A stretch of 31,518 bases of DNA from a bacterium (GTDB taxonomy: Bacteria; Pseudomonadota; Gammaproteobacteria; Berkiellales; Berkiellaceae). Position 1 is the first letter of the stretch. Each line of letters starts with the position of its first letter. The DNA lies in the NCBI GenBank assembly GCA_009927065.1, contig RFNU01000158.1, forward strand, positions 1 through 31,518, read 5' to 3'. The position numbers and the translations under genes are program-made. The notes under the pieces were generated by a model, which did not search any database, was not told where the DNA came from, and was given only the letters and a program-made list of their open reading frames with translations. Positions 7,790-14,811 of this stretch are shown piece after piece.

Positions 7790-8140
7790 CTATTTTAATT
7801 GATGAATAATACTCTCTTGAGCAATATTAGCTTCTTTTAATAAGTCTTGTAGCTCTTGGGTTTGATACATTTCACTTACAATATCACATCCACCAACCAG
7901 TTCACCATTCACCCATAATTGAGGAAATGTCGGCCATTGTGCATAAGTCGGGAGAGTGGCACGAATATCCGGATGCTCAAGGATATTCACAAAATTGAAA
8001 TTAATATTCAATGTTAATAAAATATGGGCCACTTTTCCTGAAAAGCCGCATTGAGGAAATTGTGGTGTTCCTTTCATATAAAGCAGTACAGGTGATAATT
8101 CAATCTGTTGTTTAATACGTTCTAATGTCTCTTGTGTCAT
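7790..8140 (-). CDS. grxD: monothiol glutaredoxin (Grx4 type)
   Basis: A CGFS-type monothiol glutaredoxin that binds and transfers [2Fe-2S] clusters with glutathione. It is 116 aa from the ATG at 8140. The active site CGFS begins at Cys31 (PQFPQCGFSG), followed by the glutathione-binding WPTFPQLWVNGELVGGCDI region. The frame is open to a GTG at 8182, and a further ATG lies at 8146. I prefer 8140 by homology (MTQETLERIKQQI). A very strong Shine-Dalgarno, AGGAGGA, lies about 65 bases upstream and is brought to 8 nt from this ATG by a proposed hairpin. It heads the grxD-ahpC-sodB operon and overlaps the ahpC ribosome binding site at its stop. Confidence 0.92.
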   Translation of the reverse strand: MTQETLERIKQQIELSPVLLYMKGTPQFPQCGFSGKVAHILLTLNINFNFVNILEHPDIRATLPTYAQWPTFPQLWVNGELVGGCDIVSEMYQTQELQDLLKEANIAQESIIHQLK

Positions 8141-8214
8141 CAACATCTGCGAGAAAAGGGTGTAAGACCCCGGGATAGCCACAGCTTGAAGCTGCCTGAT
8201 CTCGCTCCTCCTCT
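8141..8214 (-). promoter_or_regulatory. grxD leader: hairpin placed between Shine-Dalgarno and start
   Basis: Minus strand: AGGAGGA (8212-8206) is followed directly by GCGAGA (8205-8200). The complementary TCTCGC is at 8154-8149, followed by eight bases and the ATG at 8140. Inside, a 2x2 internal loop leads to three more pairs (8197-8195 with 8159-8157). A nested small hairpin with arms CAGCTT/AAGCTG lies at 8194-8182. Folding would give an 8-nt Shine-Dalgarno spacing. Confidence 0.5.
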
Positions 8215-8266
8215 TTGTAAAGTTTGCTATCTATCATGGATAAAGTTTTAACGCTCAGCTTTCAGA

Positions 8267-9565
8267 TTAAGACTGGTTACCTGCAGCCATCATCTCTGTT
8301 GAGCGTAGAATGTCACTATACCAATTTTTAAGCAGGCTCACCAGCGGTTTTATGAGCTGAACCAATGAAAAATAACATAAACCCAGCAACATTAATAATC
8401 CAACATTTTGAATCAAAACGAAGAAGTAATGAGACGGGATAATCATCAACGATATCAATAAACTCATGGGTCTAAAGGTGAGATGCTGCAGCCAACGTTT
8501 AGGACTTAACCCTGCCCCTTTACTGATAATAAATGGAGCATCAAACGCATGAAAAGGTGATTTATGGATCAATAAATTGATAGACATTAAGGCAATAAAG
8601 AAATAACCGATTATTCTAGAATCAATACGTTGTATGGGGTGTGCATAGCTGTAGGCTGTCATTCCGAAAAATAAAAATAAGGCCATGATGGGCGTTTGAC
8701 TGCGATATCGATAGAGTAAGTTGCCAGAGACTGGAATTAAGAGTAAAGCGATACTAAAAGGAAAAAGCGATAAGTTTGGTTTTGTTAAAAATAACAAACT
8801 CTTCGCTGTAAAAGCTTGTGCATAAGCAATATTGAGACCGCAAAGATTATAGGGTGTTAGTGTGAACAGAGCTAAGCCCGCTAAGAACCAACTCATGATC
8901 AGGATGAGTGCAGGATAAGGGGCCTGGTATTTCATTATTTTTGAAAAGAGCGGATGCATGATGTGATGACCGTACAATCCAAGTAATACTATCATGAAGA
9001 TGATATAAACCATTAAATCTAGAGAAAGCAAAGAGTTTTTAATGAATGGAACTTTGAGAAGAAGGATCATCACATTGATACAGAACATTGAAAATAAACC
9101 GGTATTGCTGGCAAAGTTTGCCATTAATGAAGGAATCCTTAGGAAAGGATTGTTAGGCCAATAAGCATAAGTAACGAGGTAATCGTAACCCTGCTGATCG
9201 GCTTTAGCAACGAGTTGACTCCAAAAAATCATTATATGAGTCAGTAACAAGAGCACGGGGGTGTTGAATTCAGGTATTGCATATAATAACGATCCTTCCA
9301 GCATAAAATCACTTAACTTATGGATAAAGATGCTATAGGAAAAACCAATAAAAAAAATAATGAGCAGGCGAGCTATTGTGATAGAGCCTTGTTGCTCAGA
9401 CGCTTTTAAATAAGGTGACCATAAAATGATGGTGCTGAATAATAAGACAACATCCACATAAAAATGATAATATTGCTGAATAAATCCTACAAAAAAAATT
9501 ACACTACTTCCCAGGAGTTGTTGAATAATCCTGATTGATTTTTTTGAGGCAAGAGCATTAATCAT
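8267..9565 (-). CDS. polytopic membrane protein of unknown family, 432 aa
   Basis: I do not recognise the family. The sequence alternates hydrophobic helices of 18-22 residues with short polar loops along its whole length; about eleven or twelve transmembrane segments can be counted. There is no signal peptide, no nucleotide-binding motif and no zinc or heme motif that I can see. Candidate landmarks are YAYWPNNPFLRIPS after the third or fourth helix and the basic loop SPKRWLQHLTFRP before the last three. The start at 9565 has only a weak GGA-type site. It lies downstream of icmX on the same strand with a terminator-like hairpin between, and upstream of grxD. Transport or an envelope role is possible, but membership of the Dot/Icm system is not shown. 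Confidence 0.75.
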   Translation of the reverse strand: MINALASKKSIRIIQQLLGSSVIFFVGFIQQYYHFYVDVVLLFSTIILWSPYLKASEQQGSITIARLLIIFFIGFSYSIFIHKLSDFMLEGSLLYAIPEFNTPVLLLLTHIMIFWSQLVAKADQQGYDYLVTYAYWPNNPFLRIPSLMANFASNTGLFSMFCINVMILLLKVPFIKNSLLSLDLMVYIIFMIVLLGLYGHHIMHPLFSKIMKYQAPYPALILIMSWFLAGLALFTLTPYNLCGLNIAYAQAFTAKSLLFLTKPNLSLFPFSIALLLIPVSGNLLYRYRSQTPIMALFLFFGMTAYSYAHPIQRIDSRIIGYFFIALMSINLLIHKSPFHAFDAPFIISKGAGLSPKRWLQHLTFRPMSLLISLMIIPSHYFFVLIQNVGLLMLLGLCYFSLVQLIKPLVSLLKNWYSDILRSTEMMAAGNQS

Positions 9566-9586
9566 AAAGACAATCCGTAAGAAAGA

Positions 9587-9616
9587 ATAGGTACTGAAAA
9601 TATGTTTAGTACCTAT
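9587..9616 (-). terminator. terminator-like hairpin after icmX
   Basis: A 9-bp perfect stem (9587-9595 with 9608-9616, 12-nt loop) is followed on the minus strand by TCTTTCTT. It lies about 25 bp after the icmX stop and may end the icmW-icmX transcript before the membrane-protein gene. Confidence 0.45.
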
Positions 9617-9640
9617 CCTAACCTATTATAAGTCGGTTTT

Positions 9641-10984
9641 CTAGAAGCTAGCTGTACCAGTAGCGGCGTTAATAGCATTAGTTGTTGCTACCGTTGGATT
9701 TGGATTAAAGTTTAATGCTTGAGCAAGATTTTGATTTTGAGCAACCATAGCGGCTAGCAAAGCTTCAATATGTTCATTTTGTCTAAAATGAATGTAGTCA
9801 AGCATAAGACGAGACGCTTCGATTAACGCTATTTCACGCAGTAACCCTTCAGTTGATGTTGTATTGAGTGTTGTTAACCAATCATTCGATTGCAGAATAC
9901 GAGCAGTCCCCATAGTATCGAGAAATTGTAAAACAGAAATAGAATCAGTTGATCCTGAAGTTGATGAACTGGAAGGCGGAGTGCTAGCCACTCGTCTATT
10001 TTTGATTTCATTCAGCACATACTGAGAGAGAGAGCGGTATGATTTATCGATAATATTATCTGCTATAACCTCAAAATTGTCTGTATCTGGACAATAAGAG
10101 GTATAGCCACTCTGTGTTTGACTACGAAAAGGGACAAGATTTTTAGGATAGGGATCGGTGATATTTTGAATATAATCTCGAGCACGCAAATGGGCGTAAG
10201 TATTATAAGTATAATACGGCTCTGCAAGAAGAGATTCTGCGTTCATATCGCCATTAGGACTAGTAGTTGCTAGAGAATCCAGAGAAAAAACTGATTCATA
10301 TCCTGTGCTTTTTAAAATAGTTTCGCAAATCTCATGATAATTTTCAGGGCAATATAAATAAAAGTGTTTAAAGACTAAATCTTTAGCTCCAGAAGTGCGA
10401 ATAAGCTGATTAACTTTATCTGATCCAGTAAGAGTTAAGCCAGATCGTGTTAAAGCCGTTCTACTTGAAGGTTCTATAGGGTCAGTTATATTATCAGGAT
10501 CGATAAAGCTACGCGCCAAAAATTCTTTGTAGCTATATAAGTTATTTGCATAGAGATAGTTATTTTTTAAGCTGTCAGTCAAATTGTTAAACCCATCATA
10601 ATAGCTAAATGGCAATTGAAACATATAATTTTGTCGAGCGATTTGATAATTGGCAAAAAAGTTGTCTTGTGATGGTGATTTCATATAAAAAAGATAGGAT
10701 GCTTTTTCTTCATCACGTATCAAATTATATTTATAAAAATCTAATAAGTCACTCATGAAGTTAATATTGCTTGATAAATTTACACTTGTACCATTTTGGT
10801 TAATCGTTGGAATATTTAAAGCAGAACTATAAGAGTTGTTTAATGGCCTAGTAAAGATTTGACTAACACCAAGGATAACATTGCTAGATGAATTATTAAT
10901 AGCTGCAATAATATCATCATTTGTTGCCTCAGCATAAACAGAGGTTGTTATCACTGATAACAAAAAAAAAGGTAATAACCGCAT
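9641..10984 (-). CDS. icmX: Dot/Icm type IVB secretion protein IcmX
   Basis: IcmX is a periplasmic/secreted Dot/Icm component needed for pore formation and intracellular growth in Legionella. It is 447 aa (Legionella about 466). It has a clear signal peptide, MRLLPFFLLSVITTSVYA, with cleavage expected after residue 18. The mature protein is polar and Ser/Asn/Tyr-rich, and ends in the Ala/Asn/Gln-rich helix LLAAMVAQNQNLAQAL followed by an Ala/Thr-rich tail, as in known IcmX. Its position on the icmW strand, divergent from icmV-dotA, is exactly the Legionella arrangement. The ATG at 10984 is preceded by GGAG inside a small hairpin that abuts the start codon. Two small reading frames lie between it and icmW. 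Confidence 0.85.
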   Translation of the reverse strand: MRLLPFFLLSVITTSVYAEATNDDIIAAINNSSSNVILGVSQIFTRPLNNSYSSALNIPTINQNGTSVNLSSNINFMSDLLDFYKYNLIRDEEKASYLFYMKSPSQDNFFANYQIARQNYMFQLPFSYYDGFNNLTDSLKNNYLYANNLYSYKEFLARSFIDPDNITDPIEPSSRTALTRSGLTLTGSDKVNQLIRTSGAKDLVFKHFYLYCPENYHEICETILKSTGYESVFSLDSLATTSPNGDMNAESLLAEPYYTYNTYAHLRARDYIQNITDPYPKNLVPFRSQTQSGYTSYCPDTDNFEVIADNIIDKSYRSLSQYVLNEIKNRRVASTPPSSSSTSGSTDSISVLQFLDTMGTARILQSNDWLTTLNTTSTEGLLREIALIEASRLMLDYIHFRQNEHIEALLAAMVAQNQNLAQALNFNPNPTVATTNAINAATGTASF

Positions 10985-11001
10985 TCAATGTACTCCATTG
11001 A
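10985..11001 (-). promoter_or_regulatory. hairpin presenting the icmX Shine-Dalgarno
   Basis: On the minus strand TCAATG and CATTGA (6 bp, perfect) flank the loop GAGTA. The Shine-Dalgarno GGAG is made from the last stem base plus the loop, and the 3' arm ends directly at the icmX ATG. It could modulate ribosome access. Confidence 0.4.
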
Positions 11002-11024
11002 GAAATGATTTTATTTTAATATAA

Positions 11025-11159
11025 TCAGTTTATAGAAAAATTAATACTATCTTTTAGTCTCATTATATTCTGTATCGAAAACTCACGAGATACTCCACCC
11101 ACAATTTTGTAAAAAATTTGGGCGCAGATGAATAGAAGAGGAGTTGTTAGAGTATTCAT
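11025..11159 (-). CDS. possible 44-aa small protein between the exported protein and icmX
   Basis: An ATG at 11159 opens a 44-codon frame ending at a TGA at 11025, starting 12 bp after the stop of the upstream 110-aa gene. It has an AGGTGA element very close (3 nt) upstream. The N-terminus (TLTTPLLFICAQIFYKIVGG) is hydrophobic enough for one membrane segment, and the rest is mixed. A frame of this length arises by chance fairly often in AT-rich DNA, so this is only a candidate. A TATAAT sequence (11067-11062) lies within it and might serve as a -10 for icmX. Confidence 0.2.
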   Translation of the reverse strand: MNTLTTPLLFICAQIFYKIVGGVSREFSIQNIMRLKDSINFSIN

Positions 11160-11171
11160 ATCACCTACGAG

Positions 11172-11504
11172 TCAAGAAATATCAGGATCAGGACGAGCAA
11201 GACTTTTATACCCAGTTGATCTATTTGGGTTGAAAAAATCTTGATTTAATAAAGGTAAAATATCCGATCCTTTCATAGCCATCCGTGTTGTTGACAAATC
11301 ATTGATCGGTGTTATAGCAAGACTATATAAGTCTGGATAGAGTGATTTAAAGGAAGCCTCAATGGCTCCTTCTATTTGCTCTTGGAGCAAAGAGGCCTGA
11401 TCTGGGTCAACTATATTAATAGTGATGCTCTCGCTTTGCGGTATTGCATATAAATATGTTACTGGTAAAAAAAGACAATATAAGACAAGAGAGTTAAATC
11501 GCAT
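11172..11504 (-). CDS. small exported protein of unknown function inside the icmW-icmX operon, 110 aa
   Basis: I do not recognise this protein. From the ATG at 11504 it has a signal peptide (MRFNSLVLYCLFLPVTYLYA, about 20 residues) followed by a 90-residue polar mature part with ITINIVDPDQASLLQEQIEGAI near the start and a Pro/Asp-rich end. The start overlaps the icmW stop by 11 bp and has AGGAG seven bases upstream within icmW, so it is coupled to icmW. The frame is open further upstream, but that part lies inside icmW. In Legionella icmW and icmX are neighbours, so this is an additional gene. Its position and signal peptide suggest a periplasmic accessory of the Dot/Icm system; that is inference. 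Confidence 0.65.
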   Translation of the reverse strand: MRFNSLVLYCLFLPVTYLYAIPQSESITINIVDPDQASLLQEQIEGAIEASFKSLYPDLYSLAITPINDLSTTRMAMKGSDILPLLNQDFFNPNRSTGYKSLARPDPDIS

Positions 11505-11946
11505 TAGCTTGCTCCTGAGCTCTATTAAGTAAATTGATGCGTTCTTGAGAGAATATTCTAGAAAGTAGCTGTAGACGCTCAAAAATAATGTTTCTTTTCA
11601 GAAAGACGGCACTTTGACTTTCGGGATTTTTTTGTTTTTGTTCTTCAGCCCAAATAAGCAGACCAGAGACAAATCCAGGATTTTTTGTTTCAATCGAATG
11701 CATGATACGAAGGGCTTGAGTGAATTTAATAGATGTTAACAAATTAATCACAATTTCTTGAGATAATGTTGAAAAAGATGACGTCGAATCAATCACATCG
11801 CCAAGATCACGAATAAGTTCATCTAAAGCAGGATCTTCAGGGATCCAATCTTCACTGGCTTCTAAAGAACAAACAATTCTATAAAGAATTCTATGATCAT
11901 ATTCATGCCAAAAGGCGTGGACGCTTTCAAGTGATAGGTCTGGCAT
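11494..11946 (-). CDS. icmW: Dot/Icm type IVB chaperone IcmW
   Basis: IcmW is a small acidic cytoplasmic adaptor that with IcmS binds effector proteins and delivers them to the DotL coupling complex. The predicted protein (150 aa) begins MPDLS and matches Legionella IcmW as I remember it along its length, including FFLKRNIVFERLRLLSRVF-like residues (here VFLKRNIIFERLQLLSRIF) near the C-terminus. The conserved MPDLS favours the ATG at 11946. However, that codon has only a weak GAAG site, while an in-frame ATG at 11979 has AAGGA six bases upstream, so an 11-residue N-terminal extension is possible. It is divergent from icmV and overlaps the next gene by 11 bp. Identification is secure, the start less so. 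Confidence 0.93.
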   Translation of the reverse strand: MPDLSLESVHAFWHEYDHRILYRIVCSLEASEDWIPEDPALDELIRDLGDVIDSTSSFSTLSQEIVINLLTSIKFTQALRIMHSIETKNPGFVSGLLIWAEEQKQKNPESQSAVFLKRNIIFERLQLLSRIFSQERINLLNRAQEQANAI

Positions 11947-12009
11947 AGTAACTTCATACAAACTATTTTTTAATAGCATAAGATATCCTTCTTGAATCGA
12001 CAACTTATA

Positions 12010-12027
12010 AACACTCTCTTTAGTGTT
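12010..12027. promoter_or_regulatory. operator-like inverted repeat in the icmW/icmV divergent region
   Basis: AACACT and AGTGTT form a perfect 6-bp dyad with a 6-bp spacer in the 138-bp region between the divergent icmW and icmV starts. On the minus strand TATAAG follows directly and could be the icmW -10 element, placing the dyad in the -35/-10 spacer. No clear PmrA or CpxR site of the Legionella type is seen. Confidence 0.3.
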
Positions 12028-12071
12028 AAAATTTGTATTTATTTGCTAGGATCTTACTATTAGAGGAAAAA

Positions 12072-12083
12072 ATGTGGATATAA
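12072..12083 (+). other. three-codon upstream ORF before icmV
   Basis: The Shine-Dalgarno AGAGGA (12062-12067) is correctly spaced for the ATG at 12072, which reads Met-Trp-Ile-stop. The stop ends one base before the icmV ATG at 12085. The icmV ATG itself is about 17 bases from that Shine-Dalgarno, too far for direct use, so icmV may be translated by termination-reinitiation. Confidence 0.4.
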
Positions 12084-12084
12084 A

Positions 12085-12528
12085 ATGGGTTTTTGGAGCG
12101 GTATAAAAAAAGGGTTTGATTTCATTTTTTATATTAGACCTAAAAAATGGTTTGGTTGGGATTCATTTAAATCAACGACTTTAAAAACATATGATTCTAT
12201 AAAAAATATATATACTATACCGACGCCCTCTAGAATAGAGAGTTTTAATCAAGCAGTGATGCGACATCAATTGACGGAAAATCAGATTGATAAGATTAAA
12301 AATAGATTTTATTGCTTTAGCATATTTTTCATGGCTTGGGCGGTAGCGATTATGATGTATGCTTTTGAAGGTTTTTGGCATCAGCAACTCATGAAAGGCG
12401 TGGTCTCGTTGAGTTTATGTTGTTTTCTTTTAGCACAAGCATTTCGATATCATTTTTGGTACTTTCAGATTTGTCAAAAAAAATTAGGTTGTACTTTTAC
12501 TGACTGGTTAATGTTTATCAAATCATGA
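12085..12528 (+). CDS. icmV: Dot/Icm type IVB protein IcmV
   Basis: IcmV is a small inner-membrane component of the Dot/Icm system. At 147 aa it is nearly the length of Legionella IcmV (about 151). The N-terminal part is basic and aromatic (WSGIKKGFDFIFYIRPKKW). Two transmembrane segments follow (about 78-98 and 104-124), and after them comes the diagnostic block AFRYHFWYFQICQKKLGC followed by a short polar tail. It starts at the ATG at 12085 directly behind a three-codon ORF. It lies immediately upstream of the first dotA gene (8 bp) as in Legionella, divergent from icmW, so an icmV-dotA transcript is expected. Confidence 0.93.
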   Translation: MGFWSGIKKGFDFIFYIRPKKWFGWDSFKSTTLKTYDSIKNIYTIPTPSRIESFNQAVMRHQLTENQIDKIKNRFYCFSIFFMAWAVAIMMYAFEGFWHQQLMKGVVSLSLCCFLLAQAFRYHFWYFQICQKKLGCTFTDWLMFIKS

Positions 12529-12535
12529 GAGAGTG

Positions 12536-14794
12536 ATGCGTTTAATTTTTATTGTAGTAGCATTTTTATTCCCAACATGGGTATTTGCAACATCATATAT
12601 TTTTGACGTTGTCTCAACAGATCTCAGTGTAAATTATTTGATCAATATTTTTGGTCCGATTAGTAATATTCTGTATAGTCCGGTCAACTCCGTGAGTGTG
12701 CTGATCAAAGCATTTTCTACTTGTTTAGTTGGCTTAGCATTCTTAACTGGAGGGTTTATTGGCTTTAAAACAGCATTTACTGGATCATCAGAGGGCAACA
12801 TTTTCGGGGAAAAAATCTCTTCTCTTAGTGCCCCGCTGAAGATTGTTGGAGGTTTGGCGTTCTTAATTCCTGACTCAACAGGATACTCTACTATTCAGCA
12901 CTTTGTCTTTTGGGTTATTCTCAATGGAGTTGGTTTTGCTAATCAACTTTGGAATCAAGTTGCTGTTAATTATGAAATGGGTAATTCATTAACAGTACAG
13001 AGTAGTAGTGCAGTTGAAGTCAATTCACAAATCGAAAACGTCACCAAAGATCTCTTTTATCTAGCATTGATGAAGTTAATCATTGAGTATAAAAAACCGG
13101 AGTCCTCTGAACTTCTTACCACGCCTATAGATTATGCTAGTGAATTTCAAGGTAGTGGCAAAGCCGGAGCTATCTGTTTTGGTCCTGAGGCATGCACTTA
13201 TGAGGGATGTGTCGTCTTTGAGAATACTACTCTTACCAATTGTGAGGAGAATGCGGTTTCAGATTTTCCTGTCAAAGATTCTAGCGACAAGAATCAAAAG
13301 ATGACCACAAAAGATCTTGCTATCATTTTTAATAATTTTATAGACAGTATTAAGCAAGAATCTCTCATTCTTTATCCCTTTGCTTATGATTTATCATACA
13401 GCAGCGAGAACTTTATTGATGGTGAACGTGAGGCGTTAGATGCTGGAAAATTCTTTGGTAAGGAGGCATGTTATAGCATTATTCAAGGCTATGAAAATGA
13501 TCTGATAACAGCCTTGCTACCTTACGTTCCCAACAATAGCTCTACAGATGATGCTAATTCAATGAGGTCAAACGGATGGTTGGGTGCTGCTTTTTATTAC
13601 TGGACGTTAAGCCAGCCATCACAAGATGGATCTGCAGCGATTAATACTCTTTTACATGCTTTAAGCTCTAATGCTGAGAGTGAATCTTTCTCTCAGACTA
13701 TTTTTCCAAAGGTGACTGTAAGTGCACAAGATTTAACCGTGCATCAAAAAAAACTTAAAAATCAAGATTTAACCGAGTATCAACAACCACTTAAAAATTA
13801 TGTCGATACTATTTTTCAAGCGAAAAACAAAATATCTTCCTCTTCTACCTATACAGCAATAATCAATAGTACTTCAACGGCAGGCTTAGATTCTCTCATG
13901 AAAATATCGGCTACAAATTTTCTTGTAGCCATGCTTATCCCGCAAGATAGAGATTATTACGCTGTGGATTATGACCTTAGTAAAGATAGATTTTCAGAGT
14001 TTATTAAGTCTAATGCCAGAGTCATTACCGGCGTTATTACGTTTATTCAAGTCATGGTTATTATAACCTTTCTCATGACTATGACGACTTTTTACTCAGG
14101 AATGAGTCCTGTGTGGAATATTATTGTCTATTTCGTTTGTACATTAACTTTTATGTTGATCCCTTTCATGACGATGATTATGGGAACAGCTATTATGGGC
14201 AGTATTTATATCGCTATGTTGCCTGGCTTAATTTTTGCGGCAGGCGTTTTGTCCTGGTTTTGTAAAGTCATAGAGCTTGTTATTGCGGCCCCTATTGTTT
14301 CTTTAGCTGTCATGATCCCCAGCGAAGATGATAGCGCAAGAATTCAGCATGCATGCATGCAACTACTTGTTGTGACCTTAAGACCAGCGCTCATGATCAT
14401 AGGTTATGTGCTTGCATCAAAATTAGTTCAAATTAATATTATGTTTATCGGTGGTGCTTATAATTATTTGGGCCAAGAGCTTTCAGTCAATAGTACTGGG
14501 GGCGGTATAATGTTTTTAGTCATGATGTATGAGTTTACAACATTAACGACCGTCAGTGTTATTGCTAGAAGTTTTAATCTTATTAATATGCTTCCAGATC
14601 AAGTCTTTATGATGATGTCAGTACAAAGCGCAGATCAAGATTCTCAAGCTCTTATCAATCAATTTGAAGATAATATTGGTAAAGCAAACGAATCATTTAA
14701 TCAAGTTTTTTCTAGTCTGGCTGGCTTATCTAAAGCTGTAAATGATGGTTTAAAAAAGATGAGCGATAAGAAAAAAGAAGATGCAACAAAATAA
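12536..14794 (+). CDS. dotA: DotA-type type IVB secretion protein, copy 1
   Basis: DotA is a polytopic inner-membrane protein of the Dot/Icm apparatus (related to IncI TraY), required for effector delivery and itself releasable. This copy is 752 aa, shorter than Legionella DotA (about 1048). A signal peptide (about residues 1-19) is followed by conserved N-terminal helices containing TGSSEGNIFGEK and LIPDSTGYS. A large extracytoplasmic domain follows (about 150-480), then C-terminal helices with the family landmark LSWFCKVIELVIAAPIV, LRPALMIIG and NMLPDQV, and a Lys-rich end. The ATG at 12536 is 8 bp past icmV; GTG at 12533 is an alternative. An internal 12-residue repeat lies at 398-421. This is the copy in the ancestral dotA position. 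Confidence 0.88.
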   Translation: MRLIFIVVAFLFPTWVFATSYIFDVVSTDLSVNYLINIFGPISNILYSPVNSVSVLIKAFSTCLVGLAFLTGGFIGFKTAFTGSSEGNIFGEKISSLSAPLKIVGGLAFLIPDSTGYSTIQHFVFWVILNGVGFANQLWNQVAVNYEMGNSLTVQSSSAVEVNSQIENVTKDLFYLALMKLIIEYKKPESSELLTTPIDYASEFQGSGKAGAICFGPEACTYEGCVVFENTTLTNCEENAVSDFPVKDSSDKNQKMTTKDLAIIFNNFIDSIKQESLILYPFAYDLSYSSENFIDGEREALDAGKFFGKEACYSIIQGYENDLITALLPYVPNNSSTDDANSMRSNGWLGAAFYYWTLSQPSQDGSAAINTLLHALSSNAESESFSQTIFPKVTVSAQDLTVHQKKLKNQDLTEYQQPLKNYVDTIFQAKNKISSSSTYTAIINSTSTAGLDSLMKISATNFLVAMLIPQDRDYYAVDYDLSKDRFSEFIKSNARVITGVITFIQVMVIITFLMTMTTFYSGMSPVWNIIVYFVCTLTFMLIPFMTMIMGTAIMGSIYIAMLPGLIFAAGVLSWFCKVIELVIAAPIVSLAVMIPSEDDSARIQHACMQLLVVTLRPALMIIGYVLASKLVQINIMFIGGAYNYLGQELSVNSTGGGIMFLVMMYEFTTLTTVSVIARSFNLINMLPDQVFMMMSVQSADQDSQALINQFEDNIGKANESFNQVFSSLAGLSKAVNDGLKKMSDKKKEDATK
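13727..13798 (+). repeat. imperfect 36-bp tandem repeat in dotA copy 1
   Basis: Two adjacent in-frame 36-bp units (13727-13762 and 13763-13798) encode QDLTVHQKKLKN and QDLTEYQQPLKN, residues 398-421 of the extracytoplasmic domain. The outer parts are identical and the middle has diverged, so the duplication is not recent. Confidence 0.75.
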
Positions 14795-14811
14795 TCAAAA
14801 AAAGTAAAAAC

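Noticed and set aside
8267..9565. BCCT-type transporter for the 432-aa membrane protein.
   Set aside because: The helix count is compatible, but none of the BCCT sequence signatures is visible.
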